This document shows, piece after piece, positions 25,092 to 33,327 of a stretch of 37,895 nt of DNA; the first letter of the stretch is position 1; every line of letters begins with the position of its first letter. The stretch comes from Chthoniobacter flavus. GTDB taxonomy: Bacteria; Verrucomicrobiota; Verrucomicrobiia; Chthoniobacterales; Terrimicrobiaceae. Position numbers and translations under genes: made by a program. The stretch is taken from positions 1-37,895 of the forward strand of contig CAMASH010000031.1 of NCBI GenBank assembly GCA_945860745.1, written 5' to 3'. The notes under the pieces were generated by a model. The model did no database searches. It had not been told where the DNA came from and saw nothing but the letters and a program-made list of their open reading frames with translations.

Positions 25092-26068
25092 GCACGCGCG
25101 AACTGACCGTTGCCCAGGCGCTGAATGAGGCGCTGCGTGAGGAGATGCTGAGGAACGAACGGGTCTTCCTGATGGGCGAAGACATCGGCGAATACGGGGG
25201 AATCTTTAAAGTGACCAAGGACCTGCTGAAAGAGTTCGGCCCGCAGCGTGTCAGGGACACCCCAATCTCCGAGGCTGCATTCATCGGAACGGGAGTCGGT
25301 GCCGCCATGACCGGATGGATCCCCGTCGTGGAAGTCATGTGGGTTGATTTTATGGCCGTGGCCATGGACCAGATCATCAACCAGGCGGCCAAGATGAAGT
25401 ACATGTCGGGAGGACAAACGAGTGTCCCCATGGTCATCCGCACCCAGGGCGGCGGCGGACGCGGAAATGCCGCGCAGCATTCGCAAAGTCTTGAGACACT
25501 GTTCGCCCATATCCCCGGATTGAGCGTGGTGGTCCCCTCGAATCCCGCCGATGCGAAAGGCTTGTTGAAGAGCGCAATCCGGCGGAATTCACCGACGATT
25601 TTCATTGAAAACAAAATGCTTTATACGAAGCGCGGCCCGGTGCCGGACGGAGAACATCTTGTTCCGCTGGGCGTGGGTGACGTGGTAAGGGCGGGAACCG
25701 ATGTGACGCTGATTTCCCTTTCCAGAATGGTCGATTTCACGCTGGAAGCTGCTGCGGAGTTGGAAAACGAAGGTATTTCCGCCGAGGTGATCGACTTGAG
25801 ATCTCTCAGCCCGCTCGATGAATCGCTCGTTGTGCGCTCGGTGGAGAAAACCAATCGGGCCGTGGTTGTTCATGAGGCGACCCGGCTTTTCGGATGGGGC
25901 GGCGAAGTGTGCGCGTTGATTCAGGAAAAGGCGTTCGATTATCTGGATGCGCCGGTTCTCCGTGTGGCGACGAAGGACGTGCCGATTCCTTACAATCGCG
26001 CGCTCGAAAAGCAGACGCTCCCGCAAGTGAGCGACATCGTGCAGGCGGTGAGGAGCCAGTTGGGATGA
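25088..26068 (+). CDS. 2-oxoacid dehydrogenase E1-beta subunit
   Basis: Encodes 326 residues from ATG 25088, full length for AcoB/PdhB proteins. Visible family segments are LTVAQALNEALREEM, FLMGEDIGEYGG, TPISEAAFIGTGVGAAM, VMWVDFMAVAMDQI, AAQHSQSLE and the C-terminal VATKDVPIPYNRALE. The pyrimidine-binding half of the thiamine diphosphate site and its glutamate are contributed by this subunit. ATGA overlaps join it to E1-alpha and to the following SDR gene. Acetoin, pyruvate or branched-chain oxoacids are the usual substrates; which applies is unknown. Confidence 0.9.
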   Translation: MSTRELTVAQALNEALREEMLRNERVFLMGEDIGEYGGIFKVTKDLLKEFGPQRVRDTPISEAAFIGTGVGAAMTGWIPVVEVMWVDFMAVAMDQIINQAAKMKYMSGGQTSVPMVIRTQGGGGRGNAAQHSQSLETLFAHIPGLSVVVPSNPADAKGLLKSAIRRNSPTIFIENKMLYTKRGPVPDGEHLVPLGVGDVVRAGTDVTLISLSRMVDFTLEAAAELENEGISAEVIDLRSLSPLDESLVVRSVEKTNRAVVVHEATRLFGWGGEVCALIQEKAFDYLDAPVLRVATKDVPIPYNRALEKQTLPQVSDIVQAVRSQLG

Positions 26069-26808
26069 ATGTGCGCGCGTGCGATTTTGATTTGAGCGAG
26101 CGCGTGGCGCTGGTTGCCGGTTGCAGTGAAGCCGGAGTATCGCTTGCGTTGGCGTTGGGGCAATCCGGTGCAGAGTTAGTCCTGAGCGATTCCTGCGCCG
26201 GGCGAGTTCAGGCGGCTCAGGCCACGCTCGAGGCTGAGGGGGTTGCTGCTGCGGGCATCCCGTTTCAGATCGACGGACGCGATGATGCGTTCGAGTTGGT
26301 GAACCGCGTCGTGTCGAGTCACGCCAAACTGGATATTCTGGTCAACGCGCAGGAGCAGTTTCTGGATAAGCCGGCTGTGGATCTGACGACCGAGGAATGG
26401 GGTTACTCCCTCCATGTGAATCTTAAGGTGGTGTTCTGGACCTGTCAGGCCGCTGGAAAGCACATGCTGGCGAGGGGCGAGGGGAGCATCATCAATCTTT
26501 CCTCGCTGGCCGCATCCCTCGGGTTTCCGAATTCTGTGGGCTTTGCCGTCAGCAAGGGCGGTGTGGAGCAAATGACCCGCACGTTGGGAGTGGAGTGGAT
26601 CCGACGCGGGGTGCGGGTGAATGCCATCGCAGGCTGGGGTGAAGGTCTGCGGCGTCAACTGGGGGCGACGGGAGCGGAAAGAATTCCGATGGGCCGGTTT
26701 GCCAACGCTGCCGATCTTGAAGGCACCGCGATTTATCTGGCATCCCGGGCGTCCGCCGCGCTGTCCGGACAAATCATTCACGTCGACGGAGGTTATTCGG
26801 CCCAATGA
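26065..26808 (+). CDS. Degenerate SDR-like protein, probably without dehydrogenase activity
   Basis: Encodes 247 residues from ATG 26065 (ATGA overlap). The fold and length are those of an SDR, and IINLSSLAASLG, VRVNAIAGWGEG and HVDGGYSAQ are intact. However, the cofactor loop is VAGCSEAGVS instead of TGxxxGxG, NAG is replaced by NAQ, and the catalytic Tyr-x-x-x-Lys is FAVSK, with Phe for Tyr. It overlaps by ATGA with an intact SDR. Known SDR heteromers pair an active and an inactive subunit, as in the mitochondrial CBR4/HSD17B8 ketoacyl reductase. A regulatory or structural partner role here is inferred. Confidence 0.82.
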   Translation: MNVRACDFDLSERVALVAGCSEAGVSLALALGQSGAELVLSDSCAGRVQAAQATLEAEGVAAAGIPFQIDGRDDAFELVNRVVSSHAKLDILVNAQEQFLDKPAVDLTTEEWGYSLHVNLKVVFWTCQAAGKHMLARGEGSIINLSSLAASLGFPNSVGFAVSKGGVEQMTRTLGVEWIRRGVRVNAIAGWGEGLRRQLGATGAERIPMGRFANAADLEGTAIYLASRASAALSGQIIHVDGGYSAQ

Positions 26809-27605
26809 TCGCAGAATTTGATTTGAGTCGAAGAACGGCGCTGGTGATCGGTGCGGCGGGCGGGCTCGGCCGCGAGCAGGCTCTTGGTTTAGCCCGGGCA
26901 GGGGCAGACGTGGCGATCGCCGACCTCAACCAGAGTGGTCTCCAGGCCACGAGCTTGGCGATCAAGGCGGTCGGACGCGAGGTCGATGTTTTCCCGTTGG
27001 ACATCACCGTGCCGGGGGAGGTGAGAGCGGTTGTGGATGCTGTGGAAAAACGGTTCGGGAAGATTGACATCCTGGTAAACTCCGCCGGGATGACCCGCCG
27101 GGGAGCCAGCGAAGATTATGACCAGGGGCTCTTCGAGCGTATTCTCGATATCAATTTGAACGGCATGTTCTACGCCTGTCAAAACGTGGGGCGGTTAATG
27201 ATCAAACGTGGTGGCGGGCGGATCATCAACATGGGATCGATTTTTTCATCCGCGGGCATCGCTGAGTCGCCGGCCTACGCGATGAGCAAAGGTGCGGTGG
27301 CGCAATTGACGAAAACGCTTGCCATCGAATGGGCACCTTACGGGATCGCGGTCAATGCCATCCTGCCTTCCTGGTTCGACACCGCGATGGGCAATGTCGT
27401 CGCTGACCGCGAAAAGTTTTACGCCGGAACGGCCGAAGTTCCCTCGTCGGCGGATTTGGCGGCGCGAACCACGGGACGAGTTCCGCTGCGGAGACTGGGA
27501 AAACCTCCGGAAATTGTCGGTGCGACAGTCTTCCTTGCCTCAAACGCCGCCTCCATGGTGACCGGTCATCTCCTTGCGGTGGATGGTGGATTCCTTGCCC
27601 AATAA
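26805..27605 (+). CDS. SDR family oxidoreductase
   Basis: Encodes 266 residues. It is a complete classical SDR with GAAGGLG in the cofactor loop, LVNSAG, INMGSIFSS and the active site YAMSK. An insert at about 200-225 before RVPLRRLGKPPEI and the C-terminal LLAVDGGFLAQ follow the gluconate 5-dehydrogenase/FabG-like pattern. It probably oxidises a hydroxyacid or reduces the corresponding ketone with NAD(P)H. Overlaps with the inactive SDR gene on one side and a 2-bp gap to the Rid gene on the other suggest translational coupling. Confidence 0.88.
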   Translation: MIAEFDLSRRTALVIGAAGGLGREQALGLARAGADVAIADLNQSGLQATSLAIKAVGREVDVFPLDITVPGEVRAVVDAVEKRFGKIDILVNSAGMTRRGASEDYDQGLFERILDINLNGMFYACQNVGRLMIKRGGGRIINMGSIFSSAGIAESPAYAMSKGAVAQLTKTLAIEWAPYGIAVNAILPSWFDTAMGNVVADREKFYAGTAEVPSSADLAARTTGRVPLRRLGKPPEIVGATVFLASNAASMVTGHLLAVDGGFLAQ

Positions 27606-27607
27606 AC

Positions 27608-28003
27608 ATGATGAAAACAGAACGCAAACGAGTGAGTACCGGGGCCCCATGGGAACCCATAGTCGGATATTGTCGCGCCATTCGCGTGGGAGATGTCGTC
27701 GAGGTGTCGGGAACAACCGCGATGCAGGACGGCAAAGTCGTTGCTCCCGGCGACGCCTATCGACAGACCATTCATATTCTTGAAACCATCAAGGGGGCGT
27801 TGAATCAATTGGGCGTAGGAATCGAAGATGTGGTGCGAACCCGCACCTATGTGACCGATATCAGCCAATGGGAATCCGTGGGAAGGGCGCACGGAGAATA
27901 TTTCCGCGACGTTCTCCCCGTTTCTTCCATGGTCGAAGTTCGGGCCCTGATCGATCCCGAGCTTCTCGTTGAAATTGAGGTCAGCGCCATCGCCACCCAC
28001 TGA
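27608..28003 (+). CDS. Rid family protein lacking the active-site arginine
   Basis: Encodes 131 residues. The Rid fold is clear from VVEVSGTTAMQDGKVVAPGD, VVRTRTYVTDI and LIDPELLVEIEVSAI. At the position of the essential RidA arginine the sequence is LPVSSMVEV, so Ser106 replaces Arg. Related Rid subgroups with the RTRTYVTDI and VGRAHGEYF pattern also vary here and are not thought to have imine deaminase activity. Glu122 is kept. It sits between an SDR and the M81 peptidase gene. A different hydrolytic or binding role on a pathway intermediate is likely. Confidence 0.86.
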   Translation: MMKTERKRVSTGAPWEPIVGYCRAIRVGDVVEVSGTTAMQDGKVVAPGDAYRQTIHILETIKGALNQLGVGIEDVVRTRTYVTDISQWESVGRAHGEYFRDVLPVSSMVEVRALIDPELLVEIEVSAIATH

Positions 28004-28014
28004 ATTCCCGCACT

Positions 28015-29529
28015 ATGAAAATTCTGATCGGAGAAGTTAATCAGGAAAGCAACACGTTCTGTCCGGTCCTCACCACAATGGAGGAAGCGCGGCGGACACG
28101 ATTCTGTCTTGGAAAGGAGGTGGTGGAAAAGGCCAGTGACACCATCAAAGGATTTCTCTCAGTGGCCCAAGCCGCCGGTGCGGAGTGTTTTCCCACTCTG
28201 GCGGTGAAAATCCAAAGCCTGGGAGTTTTTGCGAGCGCGGACTACGAGGAGTTGAAACAGCACTTTCTGACGCAGGTCAGGGAAGCAATCCGTCAGGCCG
28301 GAACGATTGATGGCGTCCTGTTTGCGATGCACGGGGCGATGGTCGCGCAGTCGTGTGACGACGTGGAAGGGGATCTGACCGGACTGCTCCGCGCTGAACT
28401 GGGGAGGGATGTGCCCATGGTGATCACCCTCGATCCCCATGCGAATGTCACGCAGCGGATGGTGCAAAATGTCAACGCCATGTTCGCCTACAAAACGTAT
28501 CCGCATATCGATCTTTTTGAGTCCAGTGAGGCCGCCGCAAAGCTGCTTTTTTCGATCCTGAAAGATGGCCATTCTCCGGTGATGGTGATGCGGAAACTTC
28601 CGATGATTGTGCCGGCGGAGAACAGCCAGTCGATCAAAGGGCCGTTCGCCGAGCTTCTCGCGGAAGCGGACGCGGGAGTGCGGCGAGGGGACGCCATCGC
28701 GACCTCCCTGTTCCCCACACAACCGTGGCTGGACATTGAGGAATTGGGTTTTTCCGTCACCGTGCTTGCTGCAAACAAGGAACAAGGCGCGAGGGAGGCG
28801 GAGCGTCTCGTCGCTTTGATCTGGGCGAAACGCCATGAGTTCGATGTGGAGATGCATCAGGTCGAAGACGTTGTCGATCTGGCTTTGCGTGATCCGGGTG
28901 GCGCGGGGCCGGTTGTCGCTTCCAACTCCTCGGATAGTCCGGGCGCGGGTTCGAGCGGTGACAGCAATTTCGTTTTGAAGAAATTGTTGGCGCTGAAGGT
29001 TGAGAACAATCTGGCCTGTTATCTCGACATCATCGATGCTCCGGCCGTCGCGAAGGCGATTGCCGCCGGAGTGGGCGAAACCGTGGAGCTTCAGGTGGGG
29101 CACAGTCTGGATCGAACTTATGGGGAACCGATTTTCATTCGCGGCAGGGTGACACACATCGGGGACGGGACCTTCCGTTTGGACAGCCTCGATCGAGACG
29201 TGACCATGGGACGTGCCGTCATTGTGAAAATCGGCAAAATTGCACTTTTGCTCCATGAGTATTCGGTCCCCTGCATTGACCCGAAAATGTTCCGATCGAT
29301 GGGGCTGGATCCTTCCGAAGCCGATCTTGTCGTGGTGCGATCTGCGACCCAGTTCCGGGACGGTTATGAACCGATCGGGCGGGCGATTTTCATATTGGAC
29401 GCGCCCGGCTTCAGCTCGGCGAATTTCCGGTCCCTTTCGTTTTCGAAAATCGAACGGCCCTTTTTTCCGTTCGATGATGATTTTGTTCCCGCGGAGAAAC
29501 AAAGCGTGCGGGAGGTCGAATTGCCATGA
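28015..29529 (+). CDS. M81 family metallopeptidase (MlrC-like)
   Basis: Encodes 504 residues, the normal MlrC length. The N-terminal domain has GEVNQESNTFCP, FAMHGAM (His), DDVEGDLTGLLR (Asp/Glu) and TLDPHANVT (Asp, His), the zinc ligands of the family, followed by KTYPHIDLFES. The C-terminal domain has DSPGAGSSGDSNFVLK. MlrC cleaves the linear peptides produced in microcystin degradation; most homologues lie in operons for other amide-containing compounds. No signal peptide is seen. It overlaps the MaoC gene by 4 bp. The substrate is not predictable. Confidence 0.88.
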   Translation: MKILIGEVNQESNTFCPVLTTMEEARRTRFCLGKEVVEKASDTIKGFLSVAQAAGAECFPTLAVKIQSLGVFASADYEELKQHFLTQVREAIRQAGTIDGVLFAMHGAMVAQSCDDVEGDLTGLLRAELGRDVPMVITLDPHANVTQRMVQNVNAMFAYKTYPHIDLFESSEAAAKLLFSILKDGHSPVMVMRKLPMIVPAENSQSIKGPFAELLAEADAGVRRGDAIATSLFPTQPWLDIEELGFSVTVLAANKEQGAREAERLVALIWAKRHEFDVEMHQVEDVVDLALRDPGGAGPVVASNSSDSPGAGSSGDSNFVLKKLLALKVENNLACYLDIIDAPAVAKAIAAGVGETVELQVGHSLDRTYGEPIFIRGRVTHIGDGTFRLDSLDRDVTMGRAVIVKIGKIALLLHEYSVPCIDPKMFRSMGLDPSEADLVVVRSATQFRDGYEPIGRAIFILDAPGFSSANFRSLSFSKIERPFFPFDDDFVPAEKQSVREVELP

Positions 29530-30032
29530 GGGACATCCACACGCCGTTTGGTCGGGTCTTCGAGGACTTTTGTCCAGGGGATTGCATCTGGCACTGGCCG
29601 GGCCGCACCGTGACCCAGGCGGACGATATACAGTTCAGTCTTCTGACGCTCAATCAGCACCCGCTACACATCGACGCCCATTATGCTGCGGGAACGCCCT
29701 TCGGACAGAACGTCGTGAACGGAACGCTGGTCTTTTCCATCGGTGTGGGGCTCACGGTGAATGACATCAGTGGCGCGGCCATCGCGAATCTGGAATACGA
29801 AAACATCAGGCATCTCAAACCGGTTTTCCACGGAGACACCTTGTATGCGCGGACGCAGATTCTGGAAAAAACCGCATCCCGATCGAAACCGGACCGCGGC
29901 GTGGTTTTCGTCGAAACGACGGTTTTCAATCAACACAAGGAGGACGTATTGTCTTTTCGCCGGAGGGTGCTGATTCCCAAACGAGCATTTGCCGCGCGTC
30001 CGCATACCCACCGGCCACCGGACCAGACATGA
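29526..30032 (+). CDS. MaoC-family hydratase, mesaconyl/itaconyl-CoA hydratase-like
   Basis: Encodes 168 residues with a hot-dog fold. The pattern GRVFEDFCPGD, PGRTVTQADDIQFSLLTLNQ, HPLHIDAHYA and the C-terminal SFRRRVLIPKR matches the mesaconyl-C4-CoA hydratase/methylmalyl-CoA dehydratase type, with the hydratase His in NQHPLHID. These enzymes add water across C4-C5 unsaturated dicarboxylyl-CoA thioesters. It lies directly before a class III CoA-transferase and a CitE lyase, the same trio found in itaconate and mesaconate degradation clusters. ATGA overlaps lie on both sides. Confidence 0.85.
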   Translation: MRDIHTPFGRVFEDFCPGDCIWHWPGRTVTQADDIQFSLLTLNQHPLHIDAHYAAGTPFGQNVVNGTLVFSIGVGLTVNDISGAAIANLEYENIRHLKPVFHGDTLYARTQILEKTASRSKPDRGVVFVETTVFNQHKEDVLSFRRRVLIPKRAFAARPHTHRPPDQT

Positions 30033-31246
30033 GCACGGCCAAGCCTCAGAACGCTCCAAAACCGCTGGAGGGACTTCGCATCCTCGCCATTTCGCAATAT
30101 GGCGCCGGTCCTTACGCCACGGTTCATCTCGCTGACCTTGGAGCGGAGATTATCAAGATCGAGGACCGGCACACCGGCGGTGACGTTTCGCGGGGGGTCA
30201 TTCCCTATGCGGAAGACGGTGACAGCCTGTACTTCCAGTCGCTCAATCGGAACAAAAAGAGCATATCGCTGAGCCTGCGCACGCCAGGCGGGCAGGACAT
30301 CTTCCGCCGGCTTGTGGCGAAATCCGATGCTGTCTTCAACAACCTGCGTGGCGATGTGCCAGCCAAATTGGGGCTCACTTTTCCGCAGCTGTGTGAGGTG
30401 AACCCCAAGATCGTTTGTTGCTCGCTTTCCGGTTTCGGAACCAGCGGTTCGATGAAATCCGAACCAGCCTACGACTATCTGATGCAGGCCATGCTCGGTC
30501 ACATGGCGCTCACCGGGGAACCGGATGGGCCGCCGGAGAAGTACGGACTCTCGGTCATCGATTTTTCCACCGGGCTCATGGCGGCGATGGCCCTTATGGC
30601 CGGGATCCATCAGGCGCGTGTTCACGGGGTGGGATGCGATTTGGATGTCAGCATGTTCGACACGGCCGCGTCGCTGCTCAACTACCTCGCGGCATGGACG
30701 CTGAACCGCAGTTATCATCCCGAAAAGACGCGGCACTCCTCGCATCCGAGCCTTGTTCCTTCACAGCTTTTCCCCACCCGCGACGGCCATTTGGTGGTGA
30801 TGTGCAACAAGGAAAAATTCTTCCCGGCCCTTTGCCATGCCATCGGTGCGGACAATCTTGCCAACGACCCTCGCTTTATCAACTTTACCGTTCGTCTGCA
30901 AAACAAGGAGGAGCTCATCGAGTCCCTGATGTCCATTTTCCGGACCCGCACGAATTCCTATTGGATGAATAAACTCCGCGCAGCAAAAGTCCCGGCTGCG
31001 CCGGTGAACACGATTGAACAGGCCCTGGAGGAACCGCTGATGCATGAGCGCGGCATGATTGCAGAAGTCGATCATCCGAAAATGGGCAAAGTCCGAATGA
31101 TGGGAACGCCGGTCAAAGTCTCCGGTTTTCATCCCGAATACCGGCCCGGTCCGGCGCTTGGAGAACACAATGAGGAAATTTATCGCGGGTTGCTGGGGCT
31201 TTCAGCCAAAGACCTCATCGATCTCCGGGCGGGAGGTGAAATCTAA
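30029..31246 (+). CDS. Class III (CaiB/BaiF) CoA-transferase
   Basis: Encodes 405 residues. The N-terminal domain shows LEGLRILAISQYGAGPYAT, LADLGAEIIKIE, RNKKSISL, and the catalytic Asp149 in EPAYDYLMQA, which forms the acyl anhydride. GEPDGPPEKYG and VDVSMFDTA-like elements follow, with PAAPVNTIEQALEEP near the C-terminus. The family moves CoA between carboxylic acids. In context it would activate a C4-C5 dicarboxylate using acetyl- or succinyl-CoA before hydration and cleavage. It ends in TAATG, sharing one base with the lyase start. Confidence 0.88.
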   Translation: MSTAKPQNAPKPLEGLRILAISQYGAGPYATVHLADLGAEIIKIEDRHTGGDVSRGVIPYAEDGDSLYFQSLNRNKKSISLSLRTPGGQDIFRRLVAKSDAVFNNLRGDVPAKLGLTFPQLCEVNPKIVCCSLSGFGTSGSMKSEPAYDYLMQAMLGHMALTGEPDGPPEKYGLSVIDFSTGLMAAMALMAGIHQARVHGVGCDLDVSMFDTAASLLNYLAAWTLNRSYHPEKTRHSSHPSLVPSQLFPTRDGHLVVMCNKEKFFPALCHAIGADNLANDPRFINFTVRLQNKEELIESLMSIFRTRTNSYWMNKLRAAKVPAAPVNTIEQALEEPLMHERGMIAEVDHPKMGKVRMMGTPVKVSGFHPEYRPGPALGEHNEEIYRGLLGLSAKDLIDLRAGGEI

Positions 31247-32112
31247 TGGGCGGGCAACATTCGTTTCTTTTCGTTCCCGCAGATCGCCCCGATCGCCTCG
31301 GAAAGGCTCTCGCCGGACGGGCAGATGCCGTCATTGTGGACCTTGAAGATGGCGTCGCGCCTGAATCCAAAGCGGGGGCGAGAGATGCGGTTCTGCAATT
31401 TTTCGAAACCCACCCCCCGCAAAGGAATGATGGAAAGCTGCTGGTGCTCCGAACGAACGATACTGCCGGAGTGTACTTTGCAGATGACCTTGCCCTGGCA
31501 TTGCAGCTCCCCGTTCATGCGCTGATGATTCCGAAGTGCGAATCTCCAGAGGATGTCGCGTCGGCCAAGAATTGGAATGGAGAAATTATTCCCTTAATCG
31601 AATCCGCCCGGGGATTGCATCAGGCTGAACGCATTCTTCTCTCCGATCAGCGCGTCCGGCGGGCGGCGTTTGGCGCAGTGGACTTCGCCCTGGACCTTGG
31701 TGTTCAATGGTCGCCGGGTGGCATGGAGCGGGCGTACCCCATGGGGCACATCGCCACGCTGTCCCGTGCCTTGGGATGTCAGCCCCCCATTGATGCCGTC
31801 TTCCCGGAGTTCAACGACCAGACGGCTTTCACCGAAGACGCCCTTCGCGGCAAACAACTCGGTTTCGGAGGAAAGATGGCTATTCATCCCCGGCAGATCG
31901 AGTGGCTGGAGCAGATCTACCGGCCGCTCACGGCGCAAATTGAGTGGGCGAAACGCGTCATCCAGGCAGCCCGAAAATCCACAAGCCAAGGCGCGTTTCA
32001 GCTCGATGGCAAGTTGATTGACCGTCCCATAATCCAGTTAGCAGAACGAGTCCTGGCATCGAATAAAAACAAATCTGAAGGCGTTGCCGCACCTCAAGAG
32101 AACGGTCCCTGA
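31246..32112 (+). CDS. CitE-type malyl/citramalyl-CoA lyase (HpcH/HpaI family)
   Basis: Encodes 288 residues. The TIM-barrel carries Asp32 and Glu34 in VDLEDGVAP, the CoA/acid-binding Arg69 (LVLRTN), and magnesium ligands Glu119 (PLIESARGL) and Asp146 (GAVDFALDLG), plus GKMAIHPRQI. Standalone CitE proteins cleave malyl-CoA, methylmalyl-CoA or citramalyl-CoA to acetyl-CoA (or propionyl-CoA) plus glyoxylate or pyruvate. GGGAGGTG lies just before the start. It ends the operon that begins at the junction near 24.2 kb, and could supply pyruvate to the E1 enzyme. Confidence 0.87.
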   Translation: MGGQHSFLFVPADRPDRLGKALAGRADAVIVDLEDGVAPESKAGARDAVLQFFETHPPQRNDGKLLVLRTNDTAGVYFADDLALALQLPVHALMIPKCESPEDVASAKNWNGEIIPLIESARGLHQAERILLSDQRVRRAAFGAVDFALDLGVQWSPGGMERAYPMGHIATLSRALGCQPPIDAVFPEFNDQTAFTEDALRGKQLGFGGKMAIHPRQIEWLEQIYRPLTAQIEWAKRVIQAARKSTSQGAFQLDGKLIDRPIIQLAERVLASNKNKSEGVAAPQENGP

Positions 32113-32165
32113 ATCTGTCTTTTCTGTGCTGAGAGAATGCTGGCCGTTTCTTTGGCAGCCCTTGA

Positions 32166-32285
32166 TCACTCAAATTTGGTGCTCCTTCGATTGTCCGCCT
32201 GTCCGACGGCCAAATTCTTGTGGCGTTTTGGCGTGTAATCGACGGAGTTTTCCAAATCAGCACGATTACTCTGTCAAAAACTTGA
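32166..32285 (+). pseudogene. C-terminal remnant of a sialidase-like (BNR) gene
   Basis: After a TGA at 32163-32165 the frame is open for 39 codons, containing KFGAPSIVRLSDGQILVAFW and a final DGVFQISTITLSKT. This is the pattern of the last blade of bacterial sialidase-type beta-propellers (FG-P-S-V-RL-DG-x-LV-W). All upstream parts are missing. It stops one codon before the TetR remnant. It is a short fragment, identified from motif pattern alone. Confidence 0.5.
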
Positions 32286-32444
32286 ATGGTCAGTCTGATC
32301 AGCCTTTGTTTTGTCTATCACGCCAACCGCTACACGCTTTCCCGCAGCGTGGGCTTGAATCTGGAGTCGCCCGAGGTGCTGCGCCAAGGCCTGGCCCATG
32401 TGACCGATCTGACCTTGAACGGTCTGTGCCGGCGAAAAATGTGA
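32286..32444 (+). pseudogene. C-terminal remnant of a TetR-family regulator
   Basis: A 52-codon frame begins MVSLISLCFVYHANRYTLSR and ends LAHVTDLTLNGLCRRKM. The NRYTLS segment and the closing H-V-x-DL-x-LNGL-R helix are typical of the ligand-domain C-terminus of TetR/AcrR regulators. The DNA-binding half is absent and a TGA directly precedes the ATG. It converges on the SDR pseudogene with 4 bp between the ends. Confidence 0.5.
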
Positions 32445-32448
32445 TGTC

Positions 32449-33327
32449 TTATTGCACGGTGTGCCCGCCGTCCACCGGCAGATTGACGCCGGTGATGTCA
32501 ACGGAGGCATCGCTGAGGAGAAACACGACCGAACCGCCGAGATCAGTTTCGTTGCCCCTTCTTCCGAGAAAGGTTTTTTCCGAATAGCGCCGGACGAATT
32601 CCCCGGCTTGGTTGTTGCAGAATCCGCCGGGGGACAGGCCGTTGACCCGGACGCCGGCCGGACCGAAGAGCGCGGCGAAATAGCGGGTGAGATTGATCAT
32701 GCCGCCTTTGTGAAAAAAATAATCGGGAGGAACGGGTCCCATGTTCAGACCGTCGGAGAGGGAAAGCGTGGGCCCGATCATGCCTTGGATCGAGCCGATA
32801 TTGACGATAGGGCCCGAACGCTGATCGCTCATGACTTTGCCAAACTCCCGGTGCATGAGAAAAACGCCGGGGGCATTGATTCTCAGGGATTCCTCCCACT
32901 CCTCCAGCGAGTCCGCGCTCTTCATGGGTCGGGCGACGGAGTTGTTCACCTAGCCATCCACGCGGCCGAATTTTTCCGAGAGCCGGTCGCGCAGGGAAAT
33001 GATGGAGGCCTCGTCGCCCTGATCGCGTTGCTCGGCCGTGGCGGTGAATCCGTCGGCACGGATTTCCGCGGCGACATTTTCGCACGATGTGAGAGTGCGC
33101 GAGGCGATGACGAGATTGGCCCCGGCCAAGGCGAGATCTTTGGAGAGGCCGCGCCCGTGTTCGTTGCAGAGCCAGACGGCGGAAGCTCCGGCCAGTTCGA
33201 CGACGTTGGGATGGGTGATGTTGATTTTGACGCAGGTGGCCTGGCGGCCTTCCCGGATGTCCCGTAAAACGCGGCTGGTTCTCAAGGGAGGGATGGCTTT
33301 ATTTTTCCGAAGGCACGACAATGCCAC
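32449..33327 (-). pseudogene. SDR gene interrupted by an in-frame stop codon
   Basis: One reading frame on the minus strand encodes an SDR but is cut by TAG at 32950-32952. Around the stop it reads KFGRVDG-stop-VNNSVARP, where family members have VDGLVNNS, so a single change such as TTG to TAG explains it. The downstream half (GTG 32949 to 32449) keeps NIGSIQG, the active site YFFHK and PVDGGHTVQ. The upstream half has LALAGANLVIASR, but its cofactor loop reads AGASAVWLCNEHGRG, a second defect. The 5' end overlaps the permease stop. Both halves appear dead unless the stop is a sequence error. Confidence 0.8.

Noticed and set aside
28159-29502. 447-residue open frame on the minus strand
   Set aside because: It is antisense to the clear M81 gene, rich in His/Arg/Gln, and has no recognisable motif: a shadow of GC-rich coding sequence.
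24222-32112. Genomic island with integrase or transposase at its borders
   Set aside because: The left edge is sharp, but no integrase, transposase, direct repeat or tRNA was found at either side.
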